Origin: Rhodococcus phenolicus
GTDB taxonomy: Bacteria; Actinomycetota; Actinomycetes; Mycobacteriales; Mycobacteriaceae
Direction: 5' to 3'
Assembly (NCBI RefSeq): GCF_001646785.1
Contig: NZ_LRRH01000084.1
Span: forward strand, 22,222-86,221
Length of the DNA: 64,000 nt
Shown here one piece after another: positions 17,726 through 27,197 of the stretch. The stretch's first letter is position 1, and the number at the start of each line of letters is the position of its first letter. The position numbers were made by a program, and so were the translations under genes. Below the pieces are notes generated by a model. The model searched no databases, was not told where the DNA came from, and saw only the letters and a program-made list of their open reading frames with translations.

Positions 17726-18177
17726 ACGATCTCACCCGGGTTGAACGTGATCCCGCCGAACTCGACGGGCACGTTCTTCTCCCCGGAACCGGTCTGGGTG
17801 CTCTTGCGCGGGTTGGTGCCCAGCGCCTTGATGCCGATGTCGAGGGTGCGGAGGATCGCGGAGTCGCGGACCGCGCCGTTGACGATGACCCCGGCCCAGC
17901 CGTTGTCGACGCCGCGCCCGGCGATGATGTCGCCGACCAGAGCGGTGTGGATGCCGGCACCACCGTCGACGACGAGAACCCCGCCGTTGCCCGGCTCGCT
18001 CAGGGTCTGCTTGACGAGAAGGTTGTCCTGGAAGCAACGGATGGTGGTGATCGGTCCGCAGAACTCGGTGCGCTTGCCGAACTGGATGAACTGCGTGTCG
18101 CAGCTGCGGATGTCCGGGCCGATCTCGTCGGCCAGGTCGGCGGTCGCGGTGAACTCGGGCGTGGTTGCGTCGCTCAT
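17683..18177 (-). CDS. rraA: RraA-family protein
   Basis: A 164-residue protein matching Rra[16 protein letters not shown], the active-site-like segments [13 protein letters not shown] and [15 protein letters not shown] sequence (here [14 protein letters not shown]), and a C-terminal VVVRAEA. In E. coli RraA inhibits RNase E. Related proteins in this fold are 4-hydroxy-4-methyl-2-oxoglutarate/oxaloacetate aldolases, and many actinobacterial members are annotated that way, so either role is possible. The start at 18177 is the first family-like methionine; the 16 extra upstream codons are not conserved-looking. Confidence 0.85.
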   Translation of the reverse strand: MSDATTPEFTATADLADEIGPDIRSCDTQFIQFGKRTEFCGPITTIRCFQDNLLVKQTLSEPGNGGVLVVDGGAGIHTALVGDIIAGRGVDNGWAGVIVNGAVRDSAILRTLDIGIKALGTNPRKSTQTGSGEKNVPVEFGGITFNPGEIVYSDHDGVVVRAEA

Positions 18178-18300
18178 ACCGCAGAGGATAAATCCCAGCT
18201 CATACGGGCAGATGAATATACTCATAACGCCTGAAAGCGGTAGATTCTTGTATTCTTAACGGACAGCGCTGGCTGCACGACGGGACTACAGGACGGTGAA

Positions 18301-19053
18301 ATGCCACTCGACGGACGCTCGACGGTTGTTCGCGTGCCGAAGGCCGGCGAACTGATCGCGGCGAGCCTGCGCCGACAGATCATCACCGGAGAACTCCGGC
18401 CCGGCGAGCCGTTGCCGAACGAAGCGGCGCTGATGGAACGGTTCGGCGTATCCCGGCCGACGCTGCGCGAGGCGTTCCGCATCCTCGAATCCGAGGGGAT
18501 CATCACCGTCCTGCGTGGCGCCCACGGCGGCGCCCGCGTCCAGGCGCCGGACCGGTCCACCGCTGCCCGCTCCACCGGTCTGCTGCTGCAGTACCAGGGT
18601 GTGCCCCTCGCCGACGTCTACCGCGCACGCACCGAACTCGAGGTCGCGGCGGTCGGCCTGATCGCCGCCAACCCCGGCGATCGCGTCGACACCCTCGGCG
18701 ACCTGGTCGAGCGCGGCGACGAACTGACCGGCGACCCGGCGGCGTTCGCGCGGCACGACACCGAGGTGCACCGGATGGTGATGGAACTCGGCGGCAACGA
18801 GACGATGGCGGTGCTCGCCGGCATGCTGCTCGACATCATGGACGCCCACAACGCCCTCTACATCTCGACGCGCACCGAGGTGTCCGACCGCCCGGGCGCG
18901 GCGGTCGCGCTGCGCTCCAACCGCAAGCTCGTCGCCCTGCTGCGCAGCGGCGAACCCGGTGCCGCGGAAGCGTTCTGGCGCAAACACCTCGACAGCGTCG
19001 AACGGGTCATGACGGGCGACTCCGCGACCACTCTCGTCGAGGTCCTGTCCTAG
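18301..19053 (+). CDS. GntR-family regulator, FadR/FCD subgroup
   Basis: A 250-residue regulator. A winged helix-turn-helix at about 15-75 (LRRQIITGELRPGEPLPNEAALMERFGVSRPTLREAFRILE) is followed by an all-helical FCD ligand domain at about 95-235 (metal-binding-like histidines in ARHDTEVHRMVMELGGN and FWRKHLDSV). It diverges from rraA across 123 bases of unusually AT-rich DNA holding likely promoters. FCD regulators usually respond to organic acids; the target here is not evident. Confidence 0.88.
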   Translation: MPLDGRSTVVRVPKAGELIAASLRRQIITGELRPGEPLPNEAALMERFGVSRPTLREAFRILESEGIITVLRGAHGGARVQAPDRSTAARSTGLLLQYQGVPLADVYRARTELEVAAVGLIAANPGDRVDTLGDLVERGDELTGDPAAFARHDTEVHRMVMELGGNETMAVLAGMLLDIMDAHNALYISTRTEVSDRPGAAVALRSNRKLVALLRSGEPGAAEAFWRKHLDSVERVMTGDSATTLVEVLS

Positions 19054-19081
19054 CGGTCCGCCGACGACGGTCCGGTGATGC

Positions 19082-20311
19082 TCAGCCGGTGAAGGTCAGC
19101 CACAGCAGCGCCGCGTTCAGCGCGACGATCAGACCCACCGTCAGCCAGGCCGCACCACTCGTCGCGGCGCGATTGCGCTGCCCGCCCATCAACACCGGAT
19201 CCGAACTGATCCGCACCAGCGGCACCAGTGCGAACGGGATGCACATGCTCAGCACCACCTGACTGAGCACCAACGCGAACGTCGGATCGACACCCACCGC
19301 GAGCAGGATCAGTGCGGGCACCATCACGATCACGCGGCGCAGGATCGGCCGGATCCGGATGTGCAGCAGGCCCGCCATGATCTCGGCGCCGGCCGCCGAT
19401 CCGACCGCTGTCGACGCCAGGCCGGAGGCGAGCAGACCGATCGCGAAGACCACGCCGATAGTCGGGCCGAGGGAATCGGTGATCGCCGCGTGCGCGCCCT
19501 CGATGCTGTCGGTGCCGTCCCGGCCGCGCAGCGCCGACGCGGCGAGCAGCAGCATGCCGATGTTGACGGTGCCCGCCACGAGCAGGCCACCCATCACGTC
19601 CCAGCGGGTCGCCCGCATCACCCGGTCCAGACGCGGGCCGGGCTCGACCTTGCCGTGCCGGGCGCGGGCGAGCGCCGAATGCAGGTAGATCGCGTGCGGC
19701 ATCACCGTCGCGCCGAGCATCGACGCAGCCAGCAGGACCGTCTCGGTCCCCTCGAAACGTGGCACCAGGCCGGCCGTGGCGTCGGTGAACGACACATCCG
19801 TGAACGCCAGGCCGGCCAGGAATCCGACGGTGATGATCGCCAGCAGCGAGACCACCACGAATTCGAAGGAACGCTGGCCGCGCCGGTCCTGCACCGACAG
19901 GATCGTGATGGACACGGCACCGGTGATCAGTCCACCGACGAACAGCGGCAGACCGAACAGCAGGTGCAGAGCGAGGGCGCCACCGATCACCTCCGCGATG
20001 TCGGTGGCGATCGCCATCACCTCGGCCTGAACCCAGAACGCGCGACGCGTCGGGGTACGCAGCCGGGTACCCAGCAGTTCCGGCAGCGAACGGCCGGTGA
20101 CCACACCGATCTTCGCGGACAGGTACTGCACGAGGATCGCCATGGCATTGGCGACCACCAGCACCCACAGCAGCAGATATCCGTAGCGGGCACCGGCGGT
20201 CAGGTTCGCCGCGACATTGCCGGGATCGACGTAGGCGACGGCCGCCACGAAGGCGGGACCCAGCAGCAGGAAGAGGCGCGGTGTGTGCGTCGGCGAGTGG
20301 GTCGTGCTCAC
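19082..20311 (-). CDS. mntH: Nramp-type manganese/iron transporter MntH
   Basis: A 409-residue membrane protein with about 11 helices. The metal-site motif DPGN is in VAYVDPGNVAANL, and the MPHAIYLHS motif in helix 6 carries the Met and His ligands. These mark a proton-coupled Mn2+/Fe2+ importer. The GTG at 20311 overlaps the stop of the DUF5313 gene as GTGA; the longer open frame upstream lies over that gene and is not real. The protein converges on the GntR gene. Confidence 0.9.
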   Translation of the reverse strand: MSTTHSPTHTPRLFLLLGPAFVAAVAYVDPGNVAANLTAGARYGYLLLWVLVVANAMAILVQYLSAKIGVVTGRSLPELLGTRLRTPTRRAFWVQAEVMAIATDIAEVIGGALALHLLFGLPLFVGGLITGAVSITILSVQDRRGQRSFEFVVVSLLAIITVGFLAGLAFTDVSFTDATAGLVPRFEGTETVLLAASMLGATVMPHAIYLHSALARARHGKVEPGPRLDRVMRATRWDVMGGLLVAGTVNIGMLLLAASALRGRDGTDSIEGAHAAITDSLGPTIGVVFAIGLLASGLASTAVGSAAGAEIMAGLLHIRIRPILRRVIVMVPALILLAVGVDPTFALVLSQVVLSMCIPFALVPLVRISSDPVLMGGQRNRAATSGAAWLTVGLIVALNAALLWLTFTG

Positions 20312-20682
20312 CGACCGTGTCGGCGTTCGTACTCGGCGCGTTCGACGTCCGCGCGCGCCCGCTCCTTCGACCCGAGCAGATCCGGGTCCAGGCCGTGCTG
20401 CTGCAACCGGTGTCGCTGCCAGATCGGCCGCAGCGCGACCGCGAAGTAGATCCACGGGAGGAACAGCAGCAGCATCATGGCGACCGGAATCCACACCGGA
20501 CCCGGAATCAACAGGAACAGCAACAGGAACGGGATGATCGGGGTGATCCAGCGCACCAGGTAGCGGCGCGTCGCCCCGGGGCCGAGCACGTCGTTGCGGA
20601 CCCATTCCTGCATGTCGGCGGGCAGCCGACGACCGAACACGTACCCGAGGAGTTGGAAGAAATTCGGTCGTGCGCTACTCAT
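20308..20682 (-). CDS. DUF5313 family membrane protein
   Basis: A 124-residue protein with two closely spaced helices (about 45-65 and 66-84, VRWITPIIPFLLLFLLIPGPVWIPV). A charged C-terminal tail begins WQRHRLQQHGL. It looks like the small actinobacterial family labelled DUF5313, of unknown function. It lies between an acyl-CoA ligase and MntH, 18 bases after the first and overlapping the second by 4, so it is probably co-transcribed with mntH. Confidence 0.72.
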   Translation of the reverse strand: MSSARPNFFQLLGYVFGRRLPADMQEWVRNDVLGPGATRRYLVRWITPIIPFLLLFLLIPGPVWIPVAMMLLLFLPWIYFAVALRPIWQRHRLQQHGLDPDLLGSKERARADVERAEYERRHGR

Positions 20683-20700
20683 GTGGACCAGGATAGTGGC

Positions 20701-22542
20701 CTATCCGTACAGGCCGGAGATGCTGTCCGCGAAGTTGGTGACCACCACCTTGCGCCGCAACTTCATGCTCGGGGTCAGATCCCCCGCCTCGACCGTCAGT
20801 TCCCGCTCCAGGATCGTGAACTTCTTGACCTGTTCCCACCGGTTGAGCTGGGCGTTGAGTTCGTCGACGTAGGCGGCGATCAGCGACTCGGTCTTCTCGT
20901 GCCGCGCGATCTCCGCGAACGACTGCCCGTCGAGGTCGTTCTTGACCGCCCATTCGCCGATCGCCTCGGCATCGAGCCCGATGAGTGCCACACAGTACGG
21001 TTTGCCCTCGCCGTGCACGACGATCTCGGCCGCGTACGGACAGATGCCCTTGAACGTCGCCGCGACCGCGGACGGTGCGACGTACTTGCCCTGCGACGTC
21101 TTGAACATGTCCTTCTTGCGGTCGGTGATGCGCAGGAAACCATCGTCGTCGATCGATCCGATGTCGCCGGTGTGGAACCAGCCGGCGTCGTCGAACGCTT
21201 CGGCGTCCGCATCGGGACGGTCGTGGTAGCCGCTCATCACGCCCGGGCCCTTGATGAGGATCTCGCCGTCCTCGGCGATCTCCACCTCGGTGCCGGGGAA
21301 CGGCCAGCCGACGGTTCCGAACCGGTATGCGCCCGGGCGGTTGAGGAACGACGCGGCGGACGTCTCCGACAGGCCGTAGCCCTCGAGAACCTTGATGCCG
21401 ACCGCGTCGAACCACTGCGCGACGTCGTGGTCGAGCGGGGCCGAGCCGGAGACGAAGAAGCGCAACCGGCCGCCGAAGCGTTCCCGGATGGTCGAGAAGA
21501 CGAGCTTGTCGGCGAGCTTGTACTGCACCGAATCCAACGGCGACGGCGATCGTCCGGCCTGGCGGGCCTTCGACACCCGCAGCCCGACACCGATCGCCCA
21601 GTCGAAGATCTTCTTCTTGGCGCCGCCCTCTTCCTCCATCATTCCGTTGATGCGGGCGTGGGCCTTCTCGAAGATCCGCGGCGCGGCACCCATGAACGTC
21701 GGCCGAACCACCGCGAGGTTCTCGACGATCTTGTCGACGCGGCCGTCCACGACGGTCGGGAACCCGATCTGGATCGGCACGGAGAGCAGCACCTTGCCGA
21801 AGACATGAGACAGCGGCAGCCACAGATACTGAAGGTCGTCGGGATGCAGGATGCCCAGCGCGTCGACCGCGGACGCGGTGTACGTCCACGCCGAATGCGG
21901 CAGCCGGACGCCCTTCGGTTTGCCGGTGGTCCCGGACGTGTAGATGAGCGTCGCCAGATGCTCGGGCCTGATGCCGTGGATGCGATCGAGTACGGCACTG
22001 TGCTGCTCCTCGAGCAGTTTCCGGCCGAGGTCTTCGAGTTCGGACAGGCCGATCACCCAGTCGCCGTCACCCGGCCCGTCGATGACCACCACCTTGCGCA
22101 CGTCGGGCAGCTCGTTGCGGTGCGCGGCGAGCTTGCCGACCTGCTCCTGGTCCTCCGCGATGACCACGCGGCTGCCGGAGTTCGCGACGATGAACGCCAC
22201 GTCGGTGGCGTTCGTCGTCGGGTACACCGTGGTGGTCGCGCCACCGGCGCACATCGTGCCGAAGTCGGCGAGCACCCATTCGTACCGGGTCGACGACGCG
22301 AGCGCGACCCGATCCTCCGGCTCGATTCCCAGGGCGATCAGGCCACCGGCGATGAGACGCACGCGGTCGCCGGTCTGTTCCCACGTGACACTCGCCCAGC
22401 CGCCCGTTCCGTCCGGGAAGCGGAACGCCTCGTCGTCCGGGTTGCTGGTGACGCGGTCGACGAACAGTCGGGCCAGAGAGGGGGACCGGTGCTCGATCTT
22501 GGAGAAGTCGACGGGCTCGTCGGATTTCCTCAGGTCAGCCAT
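20701..22542 (-). CDS. Long-chain fatty acyl-CoA ligase, FadD15-like
   Basis: A 613-residue AMP-forming ligase. The P-loop motif IYTSGTTGKPKGV is at about 200-212. The acceptor motif GYGLSETSA is at about 395-403, followed by TGDIG and the lysine-containing GKYVAPSAVAATFK of the C-terminal domain. It activates fatty acids with ATP and CoA. Overall order and length resemble mycobacterial FadD15 (Rv2187). It starts the ligase-DUF5313-mntH run on the minus strand. Confidence 0.88.
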   Translation of the reverse strand: MADLRKSDEPVDFSKIEHRSPSLARLFVDRVTSNPDDEAFRFPDGTGGWASVTWEQTGDRVRLIAGGLIALGIEPEDRVALASSTRYEWVLADFGTMCAGGATTTVYPTTNATDVAFIVANSGSRVVIAEDQEQVGKLAAHRNELPDVRKVVVIDGPGDGDWVIGLSELEDLGRKLLEEQHSAVLDRIHGIRPEHLATLIYTSGTTGKPKGVRLPHSAWTYTASAVDALGILHPDDLQYLWLPLSHVFGKVLLSVPIQIGFPTVVDGRVDKIVENLAVVRPTFMGAAPRIFEKAHARINGMMEEEGGAKKKIFDWAIGVGLRVSKARQAGRSPSPLDSVQYKLADKLVFSTIRERFGGRLRFFVSGSAPLDHDVAQWFDAVGIKVLEGYGLSETSAASFLNRPGAYRFGTVGWPFPGTEVEIAEDGEILIKGPGVMSGYHDRPDADAEAFDDAGWFHTGDIGSIDDDGFLRITDRKKDMFKTSQGKYVAPSAVAATFKGICPYAAEIVVHGEGKPYCVALIGLDAEAIGEWAVKNDLDGQSFAEIARHEKTESLIAAYVDELNAQLNRWEQVKKFTILERELTVEAGDLTPSMKLRRKVVVTNFADSISGLYG

Positions 22543-22630
22543 GCGCTCAAGTCTAGAAACCCGGGTTCGGCCTCGTCCCCGCTTCCGTCAACCCGGTCCG
22601 CGCGGCGGGCACACGGTCGCGCGCTGCAGG

Positions 22631-23938
22631 TCACGCGCGGCTGTCTGTTCGTTCGGCGGGTGTTGCCGGATCGCGGCCGATGGCGAGTGCCATGAACGCG
22701 GCGACCGCGCACAGAGCGCCGGCGACGTAGAAGGCGGCGTCGTAACCGCCGAGCCGGTCGCGCACGAGCCCCGCCAGGAACGCCACGAGACCGGCGCCGA
22801 TCTGGTGCGAGGCCAGCACCCAGCCGAACACGATCGGTGCATCCGGTCCGAAGTGCCGCCGGCACAGCGCCACCGTGGGCGGGACCGTCGCGACCCAGTC
22901 GAGACCGTAGAAGACGATGAACGCGATCATCGGCGGGTGCACGGTGTTCGCGAACAGCAGCGGCAGCACCAGCAGCGAGATGCCGCGCAGCAGGTAGTAG
23001 ATGCCGAGCAGGCGGCGCGCGTCGAACCGGTCGGTGAACCAGCCGGACGCGATGGTGCCGACGACGTCGAAGATGCCGATCACCGCGAGCAGGCTCGCCG
23101 CGGCGGTCATGGGCATGCCGTGGTCGTGGGCTGCGGGCACGAAGTGCGTGCCGACGAGTCCGTTGGTGCTGGCACCACAGATCGCGAATGTGCCTGCAAG
23201 AAGCCAGAAGACGCGGGTGCGTGCGGCGGCCGCGAGGACACGCAGGGCGCGCAGTCCGGCGTTGCCGGTGCTCGGTTCGGCGGGCCGGTGGTCGGGTCCG
23301 GCGCCGTAGGGGACGGTGCCCACGTCCTCGGGACGCTCGCGCAGGAACAGCATCACGAGCGGTACGACGGCCAGCGACGCGAACGCCACCGTCAACGCGA
23401 CCGCCTGCCAGTTGTACTTCTCGGCGAGCAGCGCCAACACCGGAAGGAACACGAGCTGACCGGCCGCGCTCGCGGCGGTGAGGATGCCGGTGACCAGGCC
23501 GCGCCGGGCGACGAACCAGCGGTCGGTGACGGTCGCGACGAACGCGAGGGCCATCGAGCCGGTGCCGAGCCCGACCAGCACGCCCCACAGCAGGATCAGC
23601 TGCCACGTCGCGGTCATGAACACCGTCAGCCCGCTGCCGGCGGCGACGAGCCCGAGCGCGGCGGTGACGACCGTGCGCATCCCGAAGCGTTCCATGAGGG
23701 CCGCCGCGAACGGAGCGGTGAGCCCGTAGAGCACCAGGTTGATGGACACGGCCGCCGAGATGCTCGCCCGTGACCAGCCGAAATCCTCGTGTAGGGGTTC
23801 GATGAGAACGGACGGCGCCGCACGGAACGCGGCGGCTCCGACGAGCGCGAGGAACGCGACTGTCGCGACCACCCAGGCGAAGTGGATCCGGTGGGTGGTC
23901 GGGCGCGGGGCGGCGGTCTCGATCGTCACGCCGATCAT
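22631..23938 (-). CDS. MFS transporter, monocarboxylate/oxalate-antiporter type
   Basis: A 435-residue permease with 12 predicted helices. It carries MFS loop motifs such as LMERFGMRTVV and GWFTDRFDARRLLG, and DFGWSRASISAAVS near helix 1, typical of the monocarboxylate/oxalate-formate branch. The N-terminus is cytoplasmic (AAPRPTTHRIHFAW). It lies 188 bases downstream of the aromatic-degradation operon on the same strand, so it could import an aromatic or organic acid, but this is inference from position. Confidence 0.8.
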   Translation of the reverse strand: MIGVTIETAAPRPTTHRIHFAWVVATVAFLALVGAAAFRAAPSVLIEPLHEDFGWSRASISAAVSINLVLYGLTAPFAAALMERFGMRTVVTAALGLVAAGSGLTVFMTATWQLILLWGVLVGLGTGSMALAFVATVTDRWFVARRGLVTGILTAASAAGQLVFLPVLALLAEKYNWQAVALTVAFASLAVVPLVMLFLRERPEDVGTVPYGAGPDHRPAEPSTGNAGLRALRVLAAAARTRVFWLLAGTFAICGASTNGLVGTHFVPAAHDHGMPMTAAASLLAVIGIFDVVGTIASGWFTDRFDARRLLGIYYLLRGISLLVLPLLFANTVHPPMIAFIVFYGLDWVATVPPTVALCRRHFGPDAPIVFGWVLASHQIGAGLVAFLAGLVRDRLGGYDAAFYVAGALCAVAAFMALAIGRDPATPAERTDSRA

Positions 23939-24126
23939 TGTCGCTGCTACCGATCTTCCGCGTGAGTGGCGGAAACGACATGTATCGTCCGAATCCTGCC
24001 AATCCCATCCCCCGTCTCCGGGTGTCTCCAGAGGACAGGTGAGGGGCAGCGTCCGGATCCGGAAATGTCCGTGTGCGTGATCGTCGAGGAGACTCGAGGT
24101 GTCAGGGGTTCACAGGGTCTGGGGAA

Positions 24127-25269
24127 TCACAGGGGCGCCACGACCGATGCCAGGCGTGGAAGCTCCCGAAGGCTGTTGTCGCGTTCGATCCTGATGCGGG
24201 CAGAGACGTCGAATGTTTCGCTCAGCTCCGGTTGCGGATCGCCGGAGCCGGACAGCGCCAGAGCGCTGAACGGCCAGTCGCTGCCGAACACGATGTGATC
24301 GAGTTCGGTGACGGCGAGGACGCTACGCATCGCCGACGGAGCCGGGCTCAGAGCGGTGTCGTAGAAGAAGCCGCGGATGTGGCGCGAAACATCGAGCGCA
24401 GAGGGGCGCGGCACGGCATCGGGCCACTTCTCGCCGATGGGCGTCCGGGACACGATGCCCAGGCGATACGCCAGGAACGGGACCGTGCCGCCGGCATGGG
24501 CGAGCTGGAACCGGATGTTCGGGTAGCGGGCGAGAGTGCCACCGGCGATGAGCAGGCTGGCTGCGCGGGTCGTGTCGAAGGTGAACTCCTCCAGGAAATC
24601 CGGCAGGGGCAGACTCGGCTTGGCATCGTCGGGTATCGCGGCCGGGTGCACGAAGACGTACGCGGAACGGGCGTCGAGCGCACGCATCAACGGCTCGAAC
24701 CGCGGGTCACCGAGATAGGCACCGTTGTAGGCGGACAACAACACAACGCCGTCGAGCCGAAGGTGGTCGAGCGCGTGTTCCACTTCGGCGAGTGCGGCGC
24801 CGACGTCGTGCATGGGCAACACTGCGAGTCCGCCGAACCGCTCTCGGTGAGTGCGAAAAAGGTCGGCGGCGTAGGTGTTGCAGTAACGCGCCATCTCGAT
24901 CGCTTCCGCGGGCGGGAGGAAATCGACACCCGGGTCGGAGACGGACAGCACCTGTGCGGCGATGCCGTAGCGGCCCATGAAGTCGAGCGTTGCCTCGGGT
25001 GACCACTGGGGCGTCGGATAGCCGCCGATCGTCAGGTGTCCGTGGGACAGCAACGCCGCGCGGTAGTCCGGCGGCAGGAAGTGAGCGTGCAGATCGATAC
25101 GGTACGGCGCCGACGGGAGCGGATCGCTCTGCTGCCGCGACGGAAGTCCTGCGGCGACAGGCGTGTCGGCGAGCAGGGCACCTGCGCCTGCCGCGGCGAC
25201 TGCGGTGGTGCGCAACAGTGCTCGGCGGTTGACCAATGTTCCCGGACTCTCGGTTCTCTCGGATGCCAT
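24127..25269 (-). CDS. Exported amidohydrolase-2 family (decarboxylase-like) enzyme
   Basis: A 380-residue protein. The N-terminus has NRRALLR followed by an Ala-rich helix and ADTPVAAG, resembling a Tat signal. The body is an amidohydrolase_2 barrel with DLHAHF (metal HxH), FVHPAAIP, LAHAGGTVP and a C-terminal FGSDWPFS carrying the catalytic aspartate. Relatives include ACMSD, 5-carboxyvanillate and gamma-resorcylate decarboxylases. The start at 25269 has an AGGAG site. It is the last gene of the meta-cleavage operon. An exported decarboxylase or hydrolase there is unusual, since the other enzymes are cytoplasmic. Confidence 0.8.
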   Translation of the reverse strand: MASERTESPGTLVNRRALLRTTAVAAAGAGALLADTPVAAGLPSRQQSDPLPSAPYRIDLHAHFLPPDYRAALLSHGHLTIGGYPTPQWSPEATLDFMGRYGIAAQVLSVSDPGVDFLPPAEAIEMARYCNTYAADLFRTHRERFGGLAVLPMHDVGAALAEVEHALDHLRLDGVVLLSAYNGAYLGDPRFEPLMRALDARSAYVFVHPAAIPDDAKPSLPLPDFLEEFTFDTTRAASLLIAGGTLARYPNIRFQLAHAGGTVPFLAYRLGIVSRTPIGEKWPDAVPRPSALDVSRHIRGFFYDTALSPAPSAMRSVLAVTELDHIVFGSDWPFSALALSGSGDPQPELSETFDVSARIRIERDNSLRELPRLASVVAPL

Positions 25270-25326
25270 GCGTTCTCCTGTGGACACGGGTTCCTTCGCG
25301 GATGTGAATCCGGAAGGGGTGGGCAA

Positions 25327-26340
25327 CTATCGGCGGTCTGCGGTGCCGGTCCCGCTGAGTGCCGGGATCGTCTTCTCGGGGTGCCGCAGAGACCGCGCGG
25401 CGGTCTTGAACTGTGTGAGTTTGTCGATGATCGTCTGTCCCTCGGGGGTGTGGCCCCAGATGCTGATGCCGCGGTGCGTGGTGGGCTCCCACGTGGATTC
25501 GTCGACCACGATGGGGTTCCAGCCGACCTCCCACTCGAAACCGGACGGAGTGAGCGCATAGTAGGACAGTTCGCGGTCGTTGGTGTGCTGGCCGACTCCG
25601 AGCGCCATGCGGAAGCCGAGTTCCTTGACTCTCCGATAGGACCGGGTCATATCGTCGAGTTCGGCGACCTGGATGTTCAGGTGCTGGATGCGGGTGCGGA
25701 TCGGGTCGACTGGCAGGCCGCGCACGGCCGCGACGGCCACGGAATGATGGCGTTCGTTGACGCGGAGGAAGCGGATCTTCAGTTTCACGCCGCTGATGGT
25801 TTCGTCGATGTAGTCCGACAGGCGGGCGTCGAAGACGGTGTCGTAGTAGCCCTGGATCTTGCTCGGCTGCGTCGAGGTGATCGCGACGTGTCCCATTCCC
25901 GAAGCGCCGGTGACGAATCCGTCGCTGCTCATCACCAGCGGGGCGGGAGTGAGATGAGCCCGGGTGAAGATCTCCTGATCGATGCCTTTGGGGCCGGGGA
26001 AGCGGAGCAGGCGTTCGACGCCCCGGCGGGCAGCATCCTCCTCGGTTCCCTCGGTGACGGGCACACCGCGGTCGCGCACCCGGGCCACGATCCGGTCGAA
26101 CGACTCGTGATCGTCGATCTCCCAGCCGAAGGCGGTGACATCCTCGGCGTCGCCGCGCTGCAGCAGGAACCGGCATTGATGGTCGTCGAGGCGAAAACGC
26201 ATGTCCCGGTTCGACAGACGATCCACATGCAGGCCGATCGCGTCGCGGCCGAAACGATGCCAGTCGGTGAACTTCTCGGTCTCGATGACGATGAAACCGA
26301 GATGAACGGCGCCGAAAAGTGATGTGGTGGCGCCCATCAT
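25327..26340 (-). CDS. Type I extradiol ring-cleavage dioxygenase
   Basis: A 337-residue two-domain vicinal-oxygen-chelate enzyme. The predicted Fe(II) ligands are the histidine in GMGHVAITS, the histidine in RIQHLNIQV and the glutamate in GFEWEVGW. It cleaves a catechol ring next to the hydroxyls, like 2,3-dihydroxybiphenyl or 2,3-dihydroxyphenylpropionate dioxygenases. The start is either of two adjacent ATGs (26340 or 26337); the first overlaps the preceding stop as ATGA. It acts between the hydroxylase and the C-C hydrolase encoded upstream. Confidence 0.9.
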   Translation of the reverse strand: MMGATTSLFGAVHLGFIVIETEKFTDWHRFGRDAIGLHVDRLSNRDMRFRLDDHQCRFLLQRGDAEDVTAFGWEIDDHESFDRIVARVRDRGVPVTEGTEEDAARRGVERLLRFPGPKGIDQEIFTRAHLTPAPLVMSSDGFVTGASGMGHVAITSTQPSKIQGYYDTVFDARLSDYIDETISGVKLKIRFLRVNERHHSVAVAAVRGLPVDPIRTRIQHLNIQVAELDDMTRSYRRVKELGFRMALGVGQHTNDRELSYYALTPSGFEWEVGWNPIVVDESTWEPTTHRGISIWGHTPEGQTIIDKLTQFKTAARSLRHPEKTIPALSGTGTADRR

Positions 26341-27197
26341 GGTTTCCCGGTGAGGAAGGTGGTGGTGACGGCATTGAAGAAGCCGGCACGTTCCCATTGC
26401 ACCCAATGACCGGTGTTCGCGGTCAGCAGCAGATCGCAGTTGGGCATGGTGTCGGCCAGCATCCGGCCACCGCTGGGACGGTTGACCTTGTCGTCGGCTC
26501 CCCAGATCACGAGGGTCGGGGTGGCGAGCCTGCGCAGGCGCCGGTCGCGGGTGAAGTCCATGCGCCACAAGGTGCGCAGAGCACCGGGACCGGAGGGACG
26601 ACGCAGGGGTGGGTCCGCGACGACCTCCGGATCGATGCTCGATCGGTAGCGTTCGTCGATCACGTCGGCAGGGATCGCGGTGCCGTCGAACACGAGGTAC
26701 TTGCGGATGAAGGTGTCGAGTTTGTCGCGCGAAGGACCGTCGCCGGTGTAGTACGACAGGAGGGACTGCAGGCCCGGGGTGGGCAGGCCGCGGGTGGTGC
26801 CGATGCCACCGGGGCCCATGAGGACCATCCTGTCGACGCGCTCGGGGGTGTCGAGCGCCATGCGCAGCGCGCAGGCACCCCCGTAGGAATTGCCCACCAG
26901 GTGGGCGCGGTCGAGTTCCAGACGGTCGAGCACGCCGCAGATGTTGTCGGCCAGACAGCCGAACGGATCGGCCCGGTCGACGCCTTTGCTCGACCGTCCG
27001 TACCCGGGAAGGTCCGGCACGATCACCCGGAAGTGGTCGGCGAGGGCGTCGATGTTGCGGGAATAGTTGGACACACCGGACGCTCCGGGGCCGCCGCCGT
27101 GCAACAGCAGCACCGGCGGGCCTTCCCCGGCCTCGGTGACGTGGATGTCCTTGCCGCCGACGGTCACGGTCCGTTCGGTCAGTGCTGCAGGGGTCAT
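26337..27197 (-). CDS. Meta-cleavage product C-C hydrolase (MhpC/BphD-like)
   Basis: A 286-residue alpha/beta-hydrolase. It has LLLHGGGPGASGVSNY, a hallmark of the MhpC/BphD group, a nucleophile in VGNSYGGACAL (about 110-120), an acid in WGADDKVN and a histidine in NTGHWVQWE. It hydrolyses the C-C bond of the ring-cleavage product to give 2-hydroxypentadienoate-type acid plus a carboxylic acid. It overlaps neighbours on both sides by 4 bases. Confidence 0.92.
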   Translation of the reverse strand: MTPAALTERTVTVGGKDIHVTEAGEGPPVLLLHGGGPGASGVSNYSRNIDALADHFRVIVPDLPGYGRSSKGVDRADPFGCLADNICGVLDRLELDRAHLVGNSYGGACALRMALDTPERVDRMVLMGPGGIGTTRGLPTPGLQSLLSYYTGDGPSRDKLDTFIRKYLVFDGTAIPADVIDERYRSSIDPEVVADPPLRRPSGPGALRTLWRMDFTRDRRLRRLATPTLVIWGADDKVNRPSGGRMLADTMPNCDLLLTANTGHWVQWERAGFFNAVTTTFLTGKP